Assembly (NCBI GenBank): GCA_037130755.1
Contig: JBAXSI010000008.1
Span: forward strand, 1-64,000
Reading direction: 5' to 3'
DNA: 64,000 bases
DNA from: UBA10649 sp037130755
Lineage (GTDB): Bacteria > Actinomycetota > Actinomycetes > S36-B12
Numbering within the stretch: the stretch's first letter is position 1; the number at the start of each line of letters is the position of its first letter. The notes beneath the pieces are model-generated. The model saw only the letters and a list, made by a program, of their open reading frames with translations. It was not told the DNA's origin and searched no databases. Both the position numbers and the translations under genes were made by a program. Positions 1 through 7,823 of this stretch are shown piece after piece.

Positions 1-291
1 CTACATCGGGATGGCCTCGTAGACCTGAACGCCATCGTGTGCGGGGCAGCCGTCGAGCAGCTTCTGGGCCGCGTCGATGCTCTCCGCGCCGACGATCGAG
101 TAGCCGGTCGCCGGCTTCATCGCCGGGCTCAGGTCGGTGGCCCCGTCCTTGGTGACGACGCGGCCGGGGCCGAACGGATTGCCGCCGTCGACGAGCTTGT
201 CGCCGATGCTCTCGAACCAGGCGCCCCACTTAGCCATGACCTCGGGGGTGGGCTCGTCCATGCCGTAGTACAGGAATACGAACTTCTTCAT
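1..291 (-). CDS. YCII-related domain protein
   Basis: A 96-residue protein that opens MKKFVFLYYG and ends with a stop codon at the very edge of the window, so it appears complete. The length, the N-terminal strand and the GGNPFGPGR / GYSIVGAES segments fit the YCII-related (DGPF) ferredoxin-like fold, small dimeric proteins whose chemistry is mostly unknown. Its start overlaps the stop of the upstream ArsR gene (ATGA), so the two are almost certainly co-transcribed. ArsR-YCII pairs are common in actinobacteria. The family call is fairly safe; no substrate can be given. Confidence 0.85.
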   Translation of the reverse strand: MKKFVFLYYGMDEPTPEVMAKWGAWFESIGDKLVDGGNPFGPGRVVTKDGATDLSPAMKPATGYSIVGAESIDAAQKLLDGCPAHDGVQVYEAIPM

Positions 292-659
292 CGTTGCTCC
301 TCAGGAGTGGTGGAAGGTTCTGACTGCAGGTACGCCTCGTAGTTGGTGAGGCTGGCGTCGTCTGAACCCCAGAACGGGTTGAACTGCGTGAGCCAGGTCT
401 GCACGGCTCGCATCGGCTCGCGCCGCAGGGTCAGGTACGTGGTGCGTCCGGTCTTGCGACGCGAGACGAGGCCGGCCTCCTCGAGGACGGCAATGTGCTT
501 GTGAATGGCGGGCAGTGACAGGTCGCGGAGCTGGGCCAGCCGGCTGATCGATTCCGGCTGAAGGGCGAGGAGGTAGACGATCTCGCGTCGGTGACGGTTG
601 GCCAACGCCTCGAAGAGGACGTCCAGCCGTTCCGTCTGGTCGATCACTCCCACCTCCAT
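288..659 (-). CDS. ArsR-family HTH transcriptional regulator
   Basis: A 123-residue winged-helix regulator. The residues NRHRREIVYLLA, then LPAIHKHIAVLEEAGLVSRRK, form the helix-turn-helix and wing typical of ArsR repressors that regulate small-molecule or stress genes. No metal-binding cysteine cluster (ELCVCDL type) is present, so metal sensing is unlikely. A longer frame runs upstream, but the ATG at 659 fits the family length and gives MEVGVIDQTERLDVLFEAL. It is divergent from the mycothiol-dependent enzyme gene at 753 and overlaps the YCII gene. A perfect inverted repeat in the shared intergenic region is a likely operator for it. Confidence 0.85.
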   Translation of the reverse strand: MEVGVIDQTERLDVLFEALANRHRREIVYLLALQPESISRLAQLRDLSLPAIHKHIAVLEEAGLVSRRKTGRTTYLTLRREPMRAVQTWLTQFNPFWGSDDASLTNYEAYLQSEPSTTPEEQR

Positions 660-680
660 GCCCGATTTGTGCTGACGGAA

Positions 681-700
681 AGTTAACTCATAAGTTAAGT
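681..700. promoter_or_regulatory. Candidate ArsR operator (inverted repeat)
   Basis: TTAACT (683-688) and AGTTAA (693-698) form a perfect inverted repeat around CATA. It is an AT-rich island in GC-rich DNA, placed between the divergent ArsR start (659) and the enzyme start (753). Spacing and symmetry suit a dimeric winged-helix repressor controlling both directions. This is inference from position and symmetry. Confidence 0.55.
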
Positions 701-752
701 GTTGCGCAAGACCCAATGCTTGAATGGCCCGACCACCACCACGAGGAGACCC

Positions 753-1559
753 ATGAGCACCCTGGCCGACCGCACCATTGCCGCCCTGCGCACCAGCCAG
801 GACGACCTCGCCGCTCGAGTAGCCAACTTCACCGATGCCGATCTCGACCTGCCGTCTGGAGCGGCGGAGTGGGACGTGGCCCAGGTGCTCAGCCATCTGG
901 GCAGCGCGGCGCAGATCGGCCTGGCGGGCCTGAGCAACGGGCTGGCGGGTGCATCGGCCCCGGATCAGGACTTCAACATCGCGGTCTGGGACCGATGGAA
1001 CGCGCTGTCCCAGCGTGGGAAGGCGGACGGCTTCCTGACGGCAAGCGAAGAGCTCGTTGCTGCGTACGAGGCGCTCGACGGGGAGCAGCGCCGCGACCTG
1101 AAGGTGCAGCTGGGATTCCTGCCGTTCCCGGCCGACGTCACGTTGCTGTCGGGGATGCGCCTGAACGAGTTCGTGCTGCACAGCTGGGATGTGCGCGTCG
1201 CGTTCGACCCGGCCGCGAGGCTTCCTCGGGGCGAGGCCGCGGTACTGCTCGAGCAGTTCCAGGGTCCGATGAGCTTTCTCGTCGGGTTCACGGGCAAGGT
1301 CGATGTTCTCGACGGCGAGCACGTGCACGTCCTCGTGCACACGACCGACCAGGAGCAGGAGTTCGGCCTGGCGTTGCAGGACTCGGTCTCCCTCGGCGAA
1401 GCGCATGAGCAGCCGCATGTGGTCCTGTCCGCAGAGACGGAGACCGTCATCCGGTTGCTGGCCGGCCGGCTCAGTGAGCAGCACACGCCCGATTCATTGA
1501 CCATCACTGGCGACGCGGCGACGATCGAGCAGTTGCGTCAGGTGTTCCCCGGGTACTGA
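753..1559 (+). CDS. Maleylpyruvate isomerase family mycothiol-dependent enzyme
   Basis: A 268-residue protein. The N-terminal half (LADRTIAALRTSQDDLAARV, GAAEWDVAQVLSHLGSAAQI) is the DinB-like four-helix bundle of the TIGR03083 / MDMPI_N family, with the conserved Trp and a metal-type His (SHLGS). NEFVLHSWDVRVAFDP supplies the second conserved His, and the C-terminal domain is MDMPI_C-like. Relatives use mycothiol as thiol cofactor or ligand; the substrate here is unknown. ATG 753 has a GAGGAG ribosome site at 743-748, which outweighs the ATG at 699. It is divergent from the ArsR gene and probably under its control. Confidence 0.82.
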   Translation: MSTLADRTIAALRTSQDDLAARVANFTDADLDLPSGAAEWDVAQVLSHLGSAAQIGLAGLSNGLAGASAPDQDFNIAVWDRWNALSQRGKADGFLTASEELVAAYEALDGEQRRDLKVQLGFLPFPADVTLLSGMRLNEFVLHSWDVRVAFDPAARLPRGEAAVLLEQFQGPMSFLVGFTGKVDVLDGEHVHVLVHTTDQEQEFGLALQDSVSLGEAHEQPHVVLSAETETVIRLLAGRLSEQHTPDSLTITGDAATIEQLRQVFPGY

Positions 1560-1564
1560 TCTGC

Positions 1565-2926
1565 TCATGGACGCGAGTGCCGCCCATTGGCGATGTCCCA
1601 CAGTGCGCGCACATCCAGGGCCCGGCCACCTTCGGGCTTCGGCCCGTGCGCGCAGTCAAGTGGCACGAGCATGGTGAGCCCGGCAGGGTGGATCGTGAAC
1701 CGTAGCGGAGTGTCGAGTTGGAGTGCCTCGCCGTCGACACCGCAGTAGGCAGAGCCGCCATGGGAGCGCACTTCGAACTCCGTCGCCTGGAACTGCATTA
1801 GCCCCTTTGGCCCGCGGTTCAGGTGAAGAGTCGCCTCCGCGAGCACGGCGACGGCATTAACTCCCGTGCGCGCATGGGCCGCCAGGACGCCAAGCTGCCC
1901 GGTCGTCAATGACGGTCTTTGCGACGAGTTGAGGGATGGTCCGATCACATACGGGTTGTTCGACACGAGGATGACGAACACATCGTCGACCTCGCTGCCG
2001 TCGGGTGCGGTGAACTGGAGGTCGAACGCCTCGGCCGTGCCTCCCACGAGGTCGGGCAGCAGGTTCCGCGACGTCTCGAGCTTGGCGTCGCGGTAGTCGT
2101 CCTGCTGGACGATCGTGGCGTAGACGCCGAGCGAGGCGTTGTTGACGAACAGCCGATCACCGACCGTGGCGTAGTCGATCCGCCGGAGTGCACCCTCGCG
2201 GAAGGCGGGCATGGCCTTGCGCGGGTCGTCGCGGTCGAGGCCGAGGTCGAGTGCGAAGTGATTGCGTGTCCCCGCAGGGATGCACACGAACGGCACGCCG
2301 CACTCGATCGCCACCGACGCTACGAGTGCCTGCGATCCGTCGCCGCCGGCCATGCCCAGGCAGTCGGCGCCGCGCGCCACCGCGTCGCGAGCGAGTTGCG
2401 CGAGGTCGTCCCCGGGATGTAGACCAACGGTCTCGACTCCGTGCTTGCTTGCCAGCTCGAGCAGCCCGAAGCTGCCCACTTTCCCGCCACCGGACTTCTC
2501 GTTGTAGATCAGGACAGGCCTGGTGGGTGCGAAGCGCTGGTCCGCAGGAACGTCGTCCTCGTGCAGGTCTCGGATGAGGGCGACGCGTGCGCAGGCGCCG
2601 GCGATGGCGGCCGCCACGATGAGGAACAGCAGCCGCTGCGCGAACGCTGCCAGCCCGTCATTCGCCATGACGATCGACGAGACGATCGCCCCGACGCCGA
2701 TGAGGGCGACGAGAATGCCAAGGAGGCGTCGTACCGTGCGCTCGGTGATCGCCGCCCAACCGCCAGCGATGAGTAACGCCAGGCCGACGAGCCCGATGAG
2801 CAGCGCGAGAAGGTCGGAGAGCAGGCCGCCGACCAGATAGAGGGCGAAGACTGCTGTGGCGGCGAGCGAAGTGATGGCGGCGATACGACGCACGGGGCCG
2901 GGGCGAGGACCGGGGGCCTGACTCAT
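1565..2926 (-). CDS. Membrane-anchored diacylglycerol/lipid kinase family protein
   Basis: A 453-residue protein with about four hydrophobic segments in residues 15-115, followed by a cytoplasmic DAGK catalytic domain. Landmarks are NEKSGGG (142-148), the nucleotide-binding GGDGS (194-198) and PAGTRNHFA (217-225). The family phosphorylates diacylglycerol, sphingoid bases or related lipids with ATP; the lipid here is unknown. It is convergent with the mycothiol-dependent enzyme, 5 bp apart. The two PAP2 phosphatase genes start 48 bp away on the other strand, so lipid kinase and lipid phosphatase genes sit back to back. A GGAG sequence precedes the ATG. Confidence 0.87.
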   Translation of the reverse strand: MSQAPGPRPGPVRRIAAITSLAATAVFALYLVGGLLSDLLALLIGLVGLALLIAGGWAAITERTVRRLLGILVALIGVGAIVSSIVMANDGLAAFAQRLLFLIVAAAIAGACARVALIRDLHEDDVPADQRFAPTRPVLIYNEKSGGGKVGSFGLLELASKHGVETVGLHPGDDLAQLARDAVARGADCLGMAGGDGSQALVASVAIECGVPFVCIPAGTRNHFALDLGLDRDDPRKAMPAFREGALRRIDYATVGDRLFVNNASLGVYATIVQQDDYRDAKLETSRNLLPDLVGGTAEAFDLQFTAPDGSEVDDVFVILVSNNPYVIGPSLNSSQRPSLTTGQLGVLAAHARTGVNAVAVLAEATLHLNRGPKGLMQFQATEFEVRSHGGSAYCGVDGEALQLDTPLRFTIHPAGLTMLVPLDCAHGPKPEGGRALDVRALWDIANGRHSRP

Positions 2927-2961
2927 CTGCGTTACTCCACGCTGACGGAACGGGATATGGC

Positions 2962-2967
2962 GATACT
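2962..2967 (+). promoter_or_regulatory. -10 box, probably leaderless
   Basis: GATACT ends six bases before the GTG start at 2974, and no ribosome site precedes the start. Confidence 0.5.
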
Positions 2968-2973
2968 AGGCGG

Positions 2974-3576
2974 GTGGACGAGACGACGACGGACGGAGAG
3001 CCTACGTCGGGACTGATGGCCGAGTTGTCTGCGCTTGACGAGGCGGTGTACGCCGCCGTCGCGCAGTCATCGACGCCGACTCTGGACGAGTTCTTCCGCC
3101 GCCTGTCACGCGTGTCCGACAAGTCGGTGCTCTGGTTCGGAACGGCCGCCGTGCTGGCAGCGGTGGGCGGCAAGACCGGTCGGCGCGCGGCGCTCAACGG
3201 CGTCGCCTCCGTCGGGCTGGCATCGGCGTCGGTGAACTTGGGCTTCAAGCACCTCGCGCGGCGGCGCCGTCCGGACCGTGGCGGCGCCGGTGTTCCGGGG
3301 GAGCGGCATGTCCCCATGCCAGACTCGACATCGTTCCCCTCCGGCCACTCGGCCTCGGCGATGGCGTTCGCTGAGGGGGTCAGTACGGCGGCGCCGCTGC
3401 TTGGAGTGCCGATCAGACTGCTGGCGGCGGCCGTGGCCTATTCGCGGGTGCACACGGGCGTGCACTACCCGGGAGACGTTGTTGCCGGCTCGCTGATCGG
3501 GATCACGGCTGGCGAGGTGGCCAGTCGGGTCGTCGGGGCGACGTTCTACCGGGAAGCGGGCTCCAGTACGCGATGA
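2974..3576 (+). CDS. PAP2 (type 2 phosphatidic acid phosphatase) family membrane protein
   Basis: A 200-residue protein carrying the complete phosphatase signature: K92-x6-RP, PSGH with the catalytic-cycle His near 125, and SR-x5-H-x3-D (SRVHTGVHYPGD, 157-168). It probably removes phosphate from a membrane lipid such as phosphatidic acid or an isoprenyl pyrophosphate. Hydrophobic segments are short, so it may be only partly membrane-embedded. The GTG start is supported by a -10-like hexamer six bases upstream. It overlaps the next PAP2 gene by ATGA. Confidence 0.9.
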   Translation: MDETTTDGEPTSGLMAELSALDEAVYAAVAQSSTPTLDEFFRRLSRVSDKSVLWFGTAAVLAAVGGKTGRRAALNGVASVGLASASVNLGFKHLARRRRPDRGGAGVPGERHVPMPDSTSFPSGHSASAMAFAEGVSTAAPLLGVPIRLLAAAVAYSRVHTGVHYPGDVVAGSLIGITAGEVASRVVGATFYREAGSSTR

Positions 3577-4277
3577 ATCCGACCGACGCGTGGACGACCC
3601 CGCTGTCGCTGCGACGTGAGCGCCGTACCCTGTGCATCATCCTTCCCATGGCGTTGCTGGGCCTCTTGGCCCTCGTCCGATTCGTGCATGCCGATCTTGG
3701 TGGGAAGGGATTCGATACGACAGTCGCTGCGCGGCTCTTCGCAGCCACCGACGGCAGTCCGGCGTTGAGCGCGCTCGGTCGCCTGCTCGACATCCTTGGT
3801 GGAAATCTGGTGTCCGTCGTTCTTGTACTTGCCGTGACAGGCGTTCTCCTGTCCCGCAAGCATCGACACCTCGCGGGCTACCTGTTCGCGAGCGCGCTGG
3901 GTGGAGTCCTCGTGTCGACGTTCGTGAAGTCGATCATCGATCGCCCTCGACCGCCCACGGTCGGCACGCTCATCTCGGAGTCCACCTCGTCGTTCCCCAG
4001 TGGGCACGCAACGTCCGGCATCACGACCTTCGTCGCCCTGGCAGTGGTGGCCCTGGTGGCCTTGCGGCCGGGAGTGCGGTGGTGGGTCGCTGTCCCGCTC
4101 GCGACGCTGGGCGTCGTCATCGGAGTGAGCCGCGTCGCCCTTGGCGTCCATTGGCCGACCGACATCCTTGGTGGCTGGGCGCTCGGAGTCGCGTGGACCT
4201 CGGCCGTGGCGCTTGTCGTCGTCCTCGCTGTGGAGCGGCGTTCCCAGCGACTCAGTCGGACACCCGTCGCCGCCTGA
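3573..4277 (+). CDS. PAP2 family phosphatase, undecaprenyl-diphosphatase-like
   Basis: A 234-residue membrane protein with about six hydrophobic helices. The three PAP2 motifs are KSIIDRPRPPT (KX6RP type), SSFPSGHATS and SRVALGVHWPTD. Bacterial relatives dephosphorylate undecaprenyl pyrophosphate or phosphatidylglycerol phosphate. It overlaps the preceding PAP2 gene (ATGA), so the two are translated together. Two adjacent, clearly different PAP2 enzymes suggest two lipid substrates or a heteromeric pair. It is convergent with the membrane gene ending at 4252, overlapping by 26 bp. Confidence 0.9.
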   Translation: MNPTDAWTTPLSLRRERRTLCIILPMALLGLLALVRFVHADLGGKGFDTTVAARLFAATDGSPALSALGRLLDILGGNLVSVVLVLAVTGVLLSRKHRHLAGYLFASALGGVLVSTFVKSIIDRPRPPTVGTLISESTSSFPSGHATSGITTFVALAVVALVALRPGVRWWVAVPLATLGVVIGVSRVALGVHWPTDILGGWALGVAWTSAVALVVVLAVERRSQRLSRTPVAA

Positions 4278-4902
4278 CGAGGATGTGAACACTCAGCAGG
4301 AGAACCCACACGGGGAAGAGCAACTGGGTGAGCGTCGGCATGGGCGGCGTCAGGAGCAGCAGCAGCCCCGTCACCCAGGCAATGGTGGCCAGCCACCGCG
4401 GCACCGTGCCGATGCGGACCCCCATAGTCGCGACGGAGATGGTGAAGACCGCGGCCATCCGCGCGCCGAACTCCTTGAGCAGCGCCGCCGCCAGCGACCA
4501 CATGGTGGCGAGCAGCTCCTCGGATACGGGCAAGCCCGCATCCCGCATGATGAGGACCGACTTGAGGGCGGACGCGGCTGCGAAGAGCATCGCGACGAAG
4601 AGCAGGCCGGACCCGAGGAACACCGTCTCGAAGAACCGATCCTCGCGTGAGCCGAGCTGTTCACGGATCACGGCGATGAACCACAGGAAGGCGATCCCGG
4701 CGAAGGGGATGAGGTCGAGAGCAAGATTGACGGCATTGACGCGGTTGGGGTCGTCTACCCATTGCGCTGCCTCCTTGCCACCACCACTCGCACTGTGCAG
4801 CAGGTAGATGACGGCGATGAGGATCAGCCCGAAGATGATCCCCGCGATGGCGGCCGACTGCGGCTGGCGAACGGCGCGCATGATGGCAGAGCGGTCGACC
4901 AT
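4252..4902 (-). CDS. Hypothetical multi-pass membrane protein
   Basis: A 216-residue protein with about five hydrophobic helices. The loop GSREDRFFETVFLGSGLLFVAMLF between the second and third helices resembles a conserved uncharacterised actinobacterial family; I cannot name it. A strong GGAGGAGG precedes ATG 4902, which fixes the start inside a much longer open frame. It is the last gene of the operon PF10081 hydrolase, channel-like protein, this protein, 14 bp after its neighbour. Its 3' end overlaps the convergent PAP2 gene. Confidence 0.75.
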   Translation of the reverse strand: MVDRSAIMRAVRQPQSAAIAGIIFGLILIAVIYLLHSASGGGKEAAQWVDDPNRVNAVNLALDLIPFAGIAFLWFIAVIREQLGSREDRFFETVFLGSGLLFVAMLFAAASALKSVLIMRDAGLPVSEELLATMWSLAAALLKEFGARMAAVFTISVATMGVRIGTVPRWLATIAWVTGLLLLLTPPMPTLTQLLFPVWVLLLSVHILVRRRRVSD

Positions 4903-4916
4903 GGTTCCTCCTCCTT

Positions 4917-5579
4917 CTAAAGGATGTTGATCGCCCGTGCGACCACCAGGGCCACGAGGGTGAGCGAGATCGCCGACTCGAGGACGAGCAGGAGCTTGGA
5001 CCAGTGCCGGATCGCCGAGACGTCGGCGGGGCCGAATGCGGTGGAGGTATTGAACGACAGCGCGAAGTAGTCGACGAACTGCGGGAACCAGTCGGCGCTT
5101 GCGACGCCGGGAAGGTCCTCCTCCTGGAAGCGGAAGCCGGGCGGGACTGGCGAGGTTCCCTTGGCGCGCACGGCGGGACCTCCGCGGTCGAGGTGCCAGA
5201 ACAGCAGGGCGAACGCGATCACGTTGGTGAGCCACACGATCGCGCCGATGGTCAGCAGTTCTCCGGGACTGGTGAAGCTCGCCTTCTGCAGGATGCCGAC
5301 GACCAGACGGATCGCGGACACGCCCGTCGCCAGAGCGATCGCGCCGATCAGGACGCCGGTGACGAATCGAAGCCACGGCTTGTCCTGGTCAATGCGCCCC
5401 GGGTCGCCAAGGGTCAGGATTGCCAGCAGGACCAGCAGCGCCACCGGGTAGACGACCACCGCGGCCGCGAAGGCACGGAAGTCCGCGGGGATGAGCAAAT
5501 AGAGCACCGCGACCGTGATCACGGCGAGGGCCATCGGCAGCCGTCGCTCGCCTTTCTCCGTGGGCGGCCCCTCCGTCAT
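4917..5579 (-). CDS. Membrane protein with a DUF1345/ion-channel-like C-terminal region
   Basis: A 220-residue protein with about five hydrophobic segments. The C-terminal stretch (YFALSFNTSTAFGPADV, then WSKLLLVLESAISLTLVAL and a terminal ARAINIL) resembles DUF1345-type proteins, which look like a pore loop followed by an inner helix. This is similarity by eye; transport is not shown. Its ATG overlaps the TAA of the upstream hydrolase gene (TAATG), implying translational coupling. A role in a membrane complex with its neighbours is possible. Confidence 0.72.
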   Translation of the reverse strand: MTEGPPTEKGERRLPMALAVITVAVLYLLIPADFRAFAAAVVVYPVALLVLLAILTLGDPGRIDQDKPWLRFVTGVLIGAIALATGVSAIRLVVGILQKASFTSPGELLTIGAIVWLTNVIAFALLFWHLDRGGPAVRAKGTSPVPPGFRFQEEDLPGVASADWFPQFVDYFALSFNTSTAFGPADVSAIRHWSKLLLVLESAISLTLVALVVARAINIL

Positions 5580-7630
5580 TACAGATCGGACTCGACGATG
5601 TGCTCCACGTCGTCGCGCCCCGTCTCATGGCCGGTCCAGGTGGAGATCTTCTCCTCGACCTTGTGCTCGGCCTCAGCGCGCTTCGGTGTTGGCTCGGACT
5701 CCGCCTTCGCCCACTGACGACGGGCCTCCCAAACCAGCTCGCGCTCGCGCAGCGCCTTCTGCACGCTCGCCATCTGCTCGTCGCTGGCGATCAGGCGGAA
5801 TGTCGTGCTCAGCGCCTCGGGAATCTCGAGGCGGTAGTCGTGGCCGCCCTCCTGGAAGATTCCCGGCGTCGGCACCAGCGCGTTCTGCAGGTCGATGAAG
5901 GTGGTGACGAAGCTGACGACCGGGAGCCAGCGCGTATGCAGCGGTGAGCCGGGCGGGCGAGTGTCGTTGGGGCCCAGCCAGTCCGGCTGCTTCCACGCGA
6001 GTGGGGCGGCGAACTTCGGGACGGGGTCGTCGCCGTTCTGGAGCAGCAGGAACCGCACGTCGGCGAGCTCATCCCGGGGGATGGCCTTCCAGTCGCTGAT
6101 GCCGCGCGGCAGGTAGAACTCCCCCGGTCCGACGCCTGGTGCCTCGGAAATGGTGCGATCGCCCCAGAGCTCCTCGCGGAACACTGTCGACGCTGGCGTG
6201 CCGATCCACAGCGCGGCGTCCAGCCCGATTCCCTCCGGGCCGGTCGTGCCCTGTCCGCGGAACATCTCCTCGCTCACCTGCGAACCCAGGCTCTCACCGA
6301 AGAGACAGAACTTCGGGCGCTTCTCCGGCGGGATGGCCATCAGCCGTTCCACGATGCCATTCACCAGTAGGCGCGTCTGGTCGGTCGCGTAGCCGACCTT
6401 CGTCAGCGAAAGTGCGGAGGGCAGCACCGAGTACTGAATGCACACCGAAGCGCAGTCGCCACGCGTGAGGTACTCAAGCGTCTCGGTGGCGACGTAGTTG
6501 ACATAGCCCGATCCGGTCGGTGAGAACAGCGCGAAGACCGAGCGCTCCAGCGCCTTGGTGCGGTCGATCTCTGCGAGCAGCAGGTCGGCTCGCTGCTGCG
6601 GGGTGGTGGCGCACTCGAGCGACCCGTAGACGCGGATCGGCTGCTTGGCGGACTCGCCCATGACCTCCTCGATGGTCTCCTTGTGCAGGACCATCGACAG
6701 CCAGCGACGCGACTCGCGCGTCTGGTCGCCCCACGGGATCAGCGACCCCGGTCCGCCAGTGATCTCCGCGATGGCCGGCGGCTCGGCGTGCGCGGGCTCG
6801 ATGCCCACGCCGGCCTTGGTGAGCAGCTTGTTGGTGAGCGTCACGGCGCCCCAGCCCACGCCGGCCAGCGTTCCCCACGCTGCGACGCGGCCAAGCGCTC
6901 GGTGATCGACGGGCTCCCCGCCGAGCACCTTCGCTGCGCCACGTGCCACGGCCCCGCTGATCCATGACTCGCCGCGTGCGACGCCCATGAGGATGCCGGT
7001 CACGGCGACACCACTCGCCAGCGCCTTCGGCATCGACACGTCGCGGATGACGTTCTCCTCCGCGACCTCCTGGCCAGGGCCGAGGGAGCCGCGCGTTGCG
7101 ACGCCGGGCTTCGTCAGTGCGTAGCCGCCGGCCACCGTCGCCAGCGCGGACACGACAGAGAGTGCGCGGAAGCCAGGGCGACCGCGCATGGACTCGAGCG
7201 AGTCTGCGCCCAGGCCCGCGGTTGCCGCAGCCGCCAGGCCCATCCCGCCGAGACGGATCAGCGCCCGTTGGGACGACTCGTGCTCGCGCGCCGGCAGCGC
7301 CTTCAACACAGCGACTCCGACGATTGCCGCGACAGCATCGACGGTGACACCGGAAGCGACCCAAGCGGTCCTGGACTGCTGTGAGGCCGGGATGCGATCG
7401 GCCGTCGCTCGCAGGAATGAGTGGGCCGACACACCCCATCCGTAGCCGACTGACGCGGCGACGCCGCTGATGATCGCCTGGTCGCGGGTGCCGCGGGACA
7501 GGAGGTTGGGCTGGTACGACAGTCCGGTGTAGAACGCCCCCAGGAGGAAGCCCGCGCGAGACGAGACGTCGAGCCCGCCCGAGTAGATGCGCTGTCGCTG
7601 CTCTTCGTTCAGGCCAAGTACGGTTCCCAC
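5579..7630 (-). CDS. PF10081-type alpha/beta-hydrolase membrane protein (copy 1)
   Basis: A 683-residue protein. The first ~300 residues hold several hydrophobic helices (Abhydrolase_9_N type), and the rest is a serine-hydrolase domain. The nucleophile elbow GESLGS lies near residue 443, and a late GGHDYRLEI near 596 supplies a likely catalytic His. The shared blocks FSPTGSGYVNY and EYLTRGDCA recur almost unchanged in the second copy at 28523-30664. The family is actinobacterial (Mycobacterium tuberculosis Rv1069c belongs to it); its substrate is unsettled. It starts with GTG behind GGGGAGA and heads a three-gene operon. Confidence 0.85.
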   Translation of the reverse strand: MGTVLGLNEEQRQRIYSGGLDVSSRAGFLLGAFYTGLSYQPNLLSRGTRDQAIISGVAASVGYGWGVSAHSFLRATADRIPASQQSRTAWVASGVTVDAVAAIVGVAVLKALPAREHESSQRALIRLGGMGLAAAATAGLGADSLESMRGRPGFRALSVVSALATVAGGYALTKPGVATRGSLGPGQEVAEENVIRDVSMPKALASGVAVTGILMGVARGESWISGAVARGAAKVLGGEPVDHRALGRVAAWGTLAGVGWGAVTLTNKLLTKAGVGIEPAHAEPPAIAEITGGPGSLIPWGDQTRESRRWLSMVLHKETIEEVMGESAKQPIRVYGSLECATTPQQRADLLLAEIDRTKALERSVFALFSPTGSGYVNYVATETLEYLTRGDCASVCIQYSVLPSALSLTKVGYATDQTRLLVNGIVERLMAIPPEKRPKFCLFGESLGSQVSEEMFRGQGTTGPEGIGLDAALWIGTPASTVFREELWGDRTISEAPGVGPGEFYLPRGISDWKAIPRDELADVRFLLLQNGDDPVPKFAAPLAWKQPDWLGPNDTRPPGSPLHTRWLPVVSFVTTFIDLQNALVPTPGIFQEGGHDYRLEIPEALSTTFRLIASDEQMASVQKALRERELVWEARRQWAKAESEPTPKRAEAEHKVEEKISTWTGHETGRDDVEHIVESDL

Positions 7631-7823
7631 GATGTCTCCCCTCGGGCGGATGCCCGAATCTATTCGTATGAGCGGACGGCGACAACAGCGCCCTCACCGG
7701 CGCCATCAACAGCGCCCATCCTGACAAATATCCATGGATCCTTTGACCGAATCGGCCAACCCTGAGGCACCTTCACCCCGGTGCACGCCGGTAGCGTGAT
7801 CGCGAGGCAAACGAGGGAGAAAG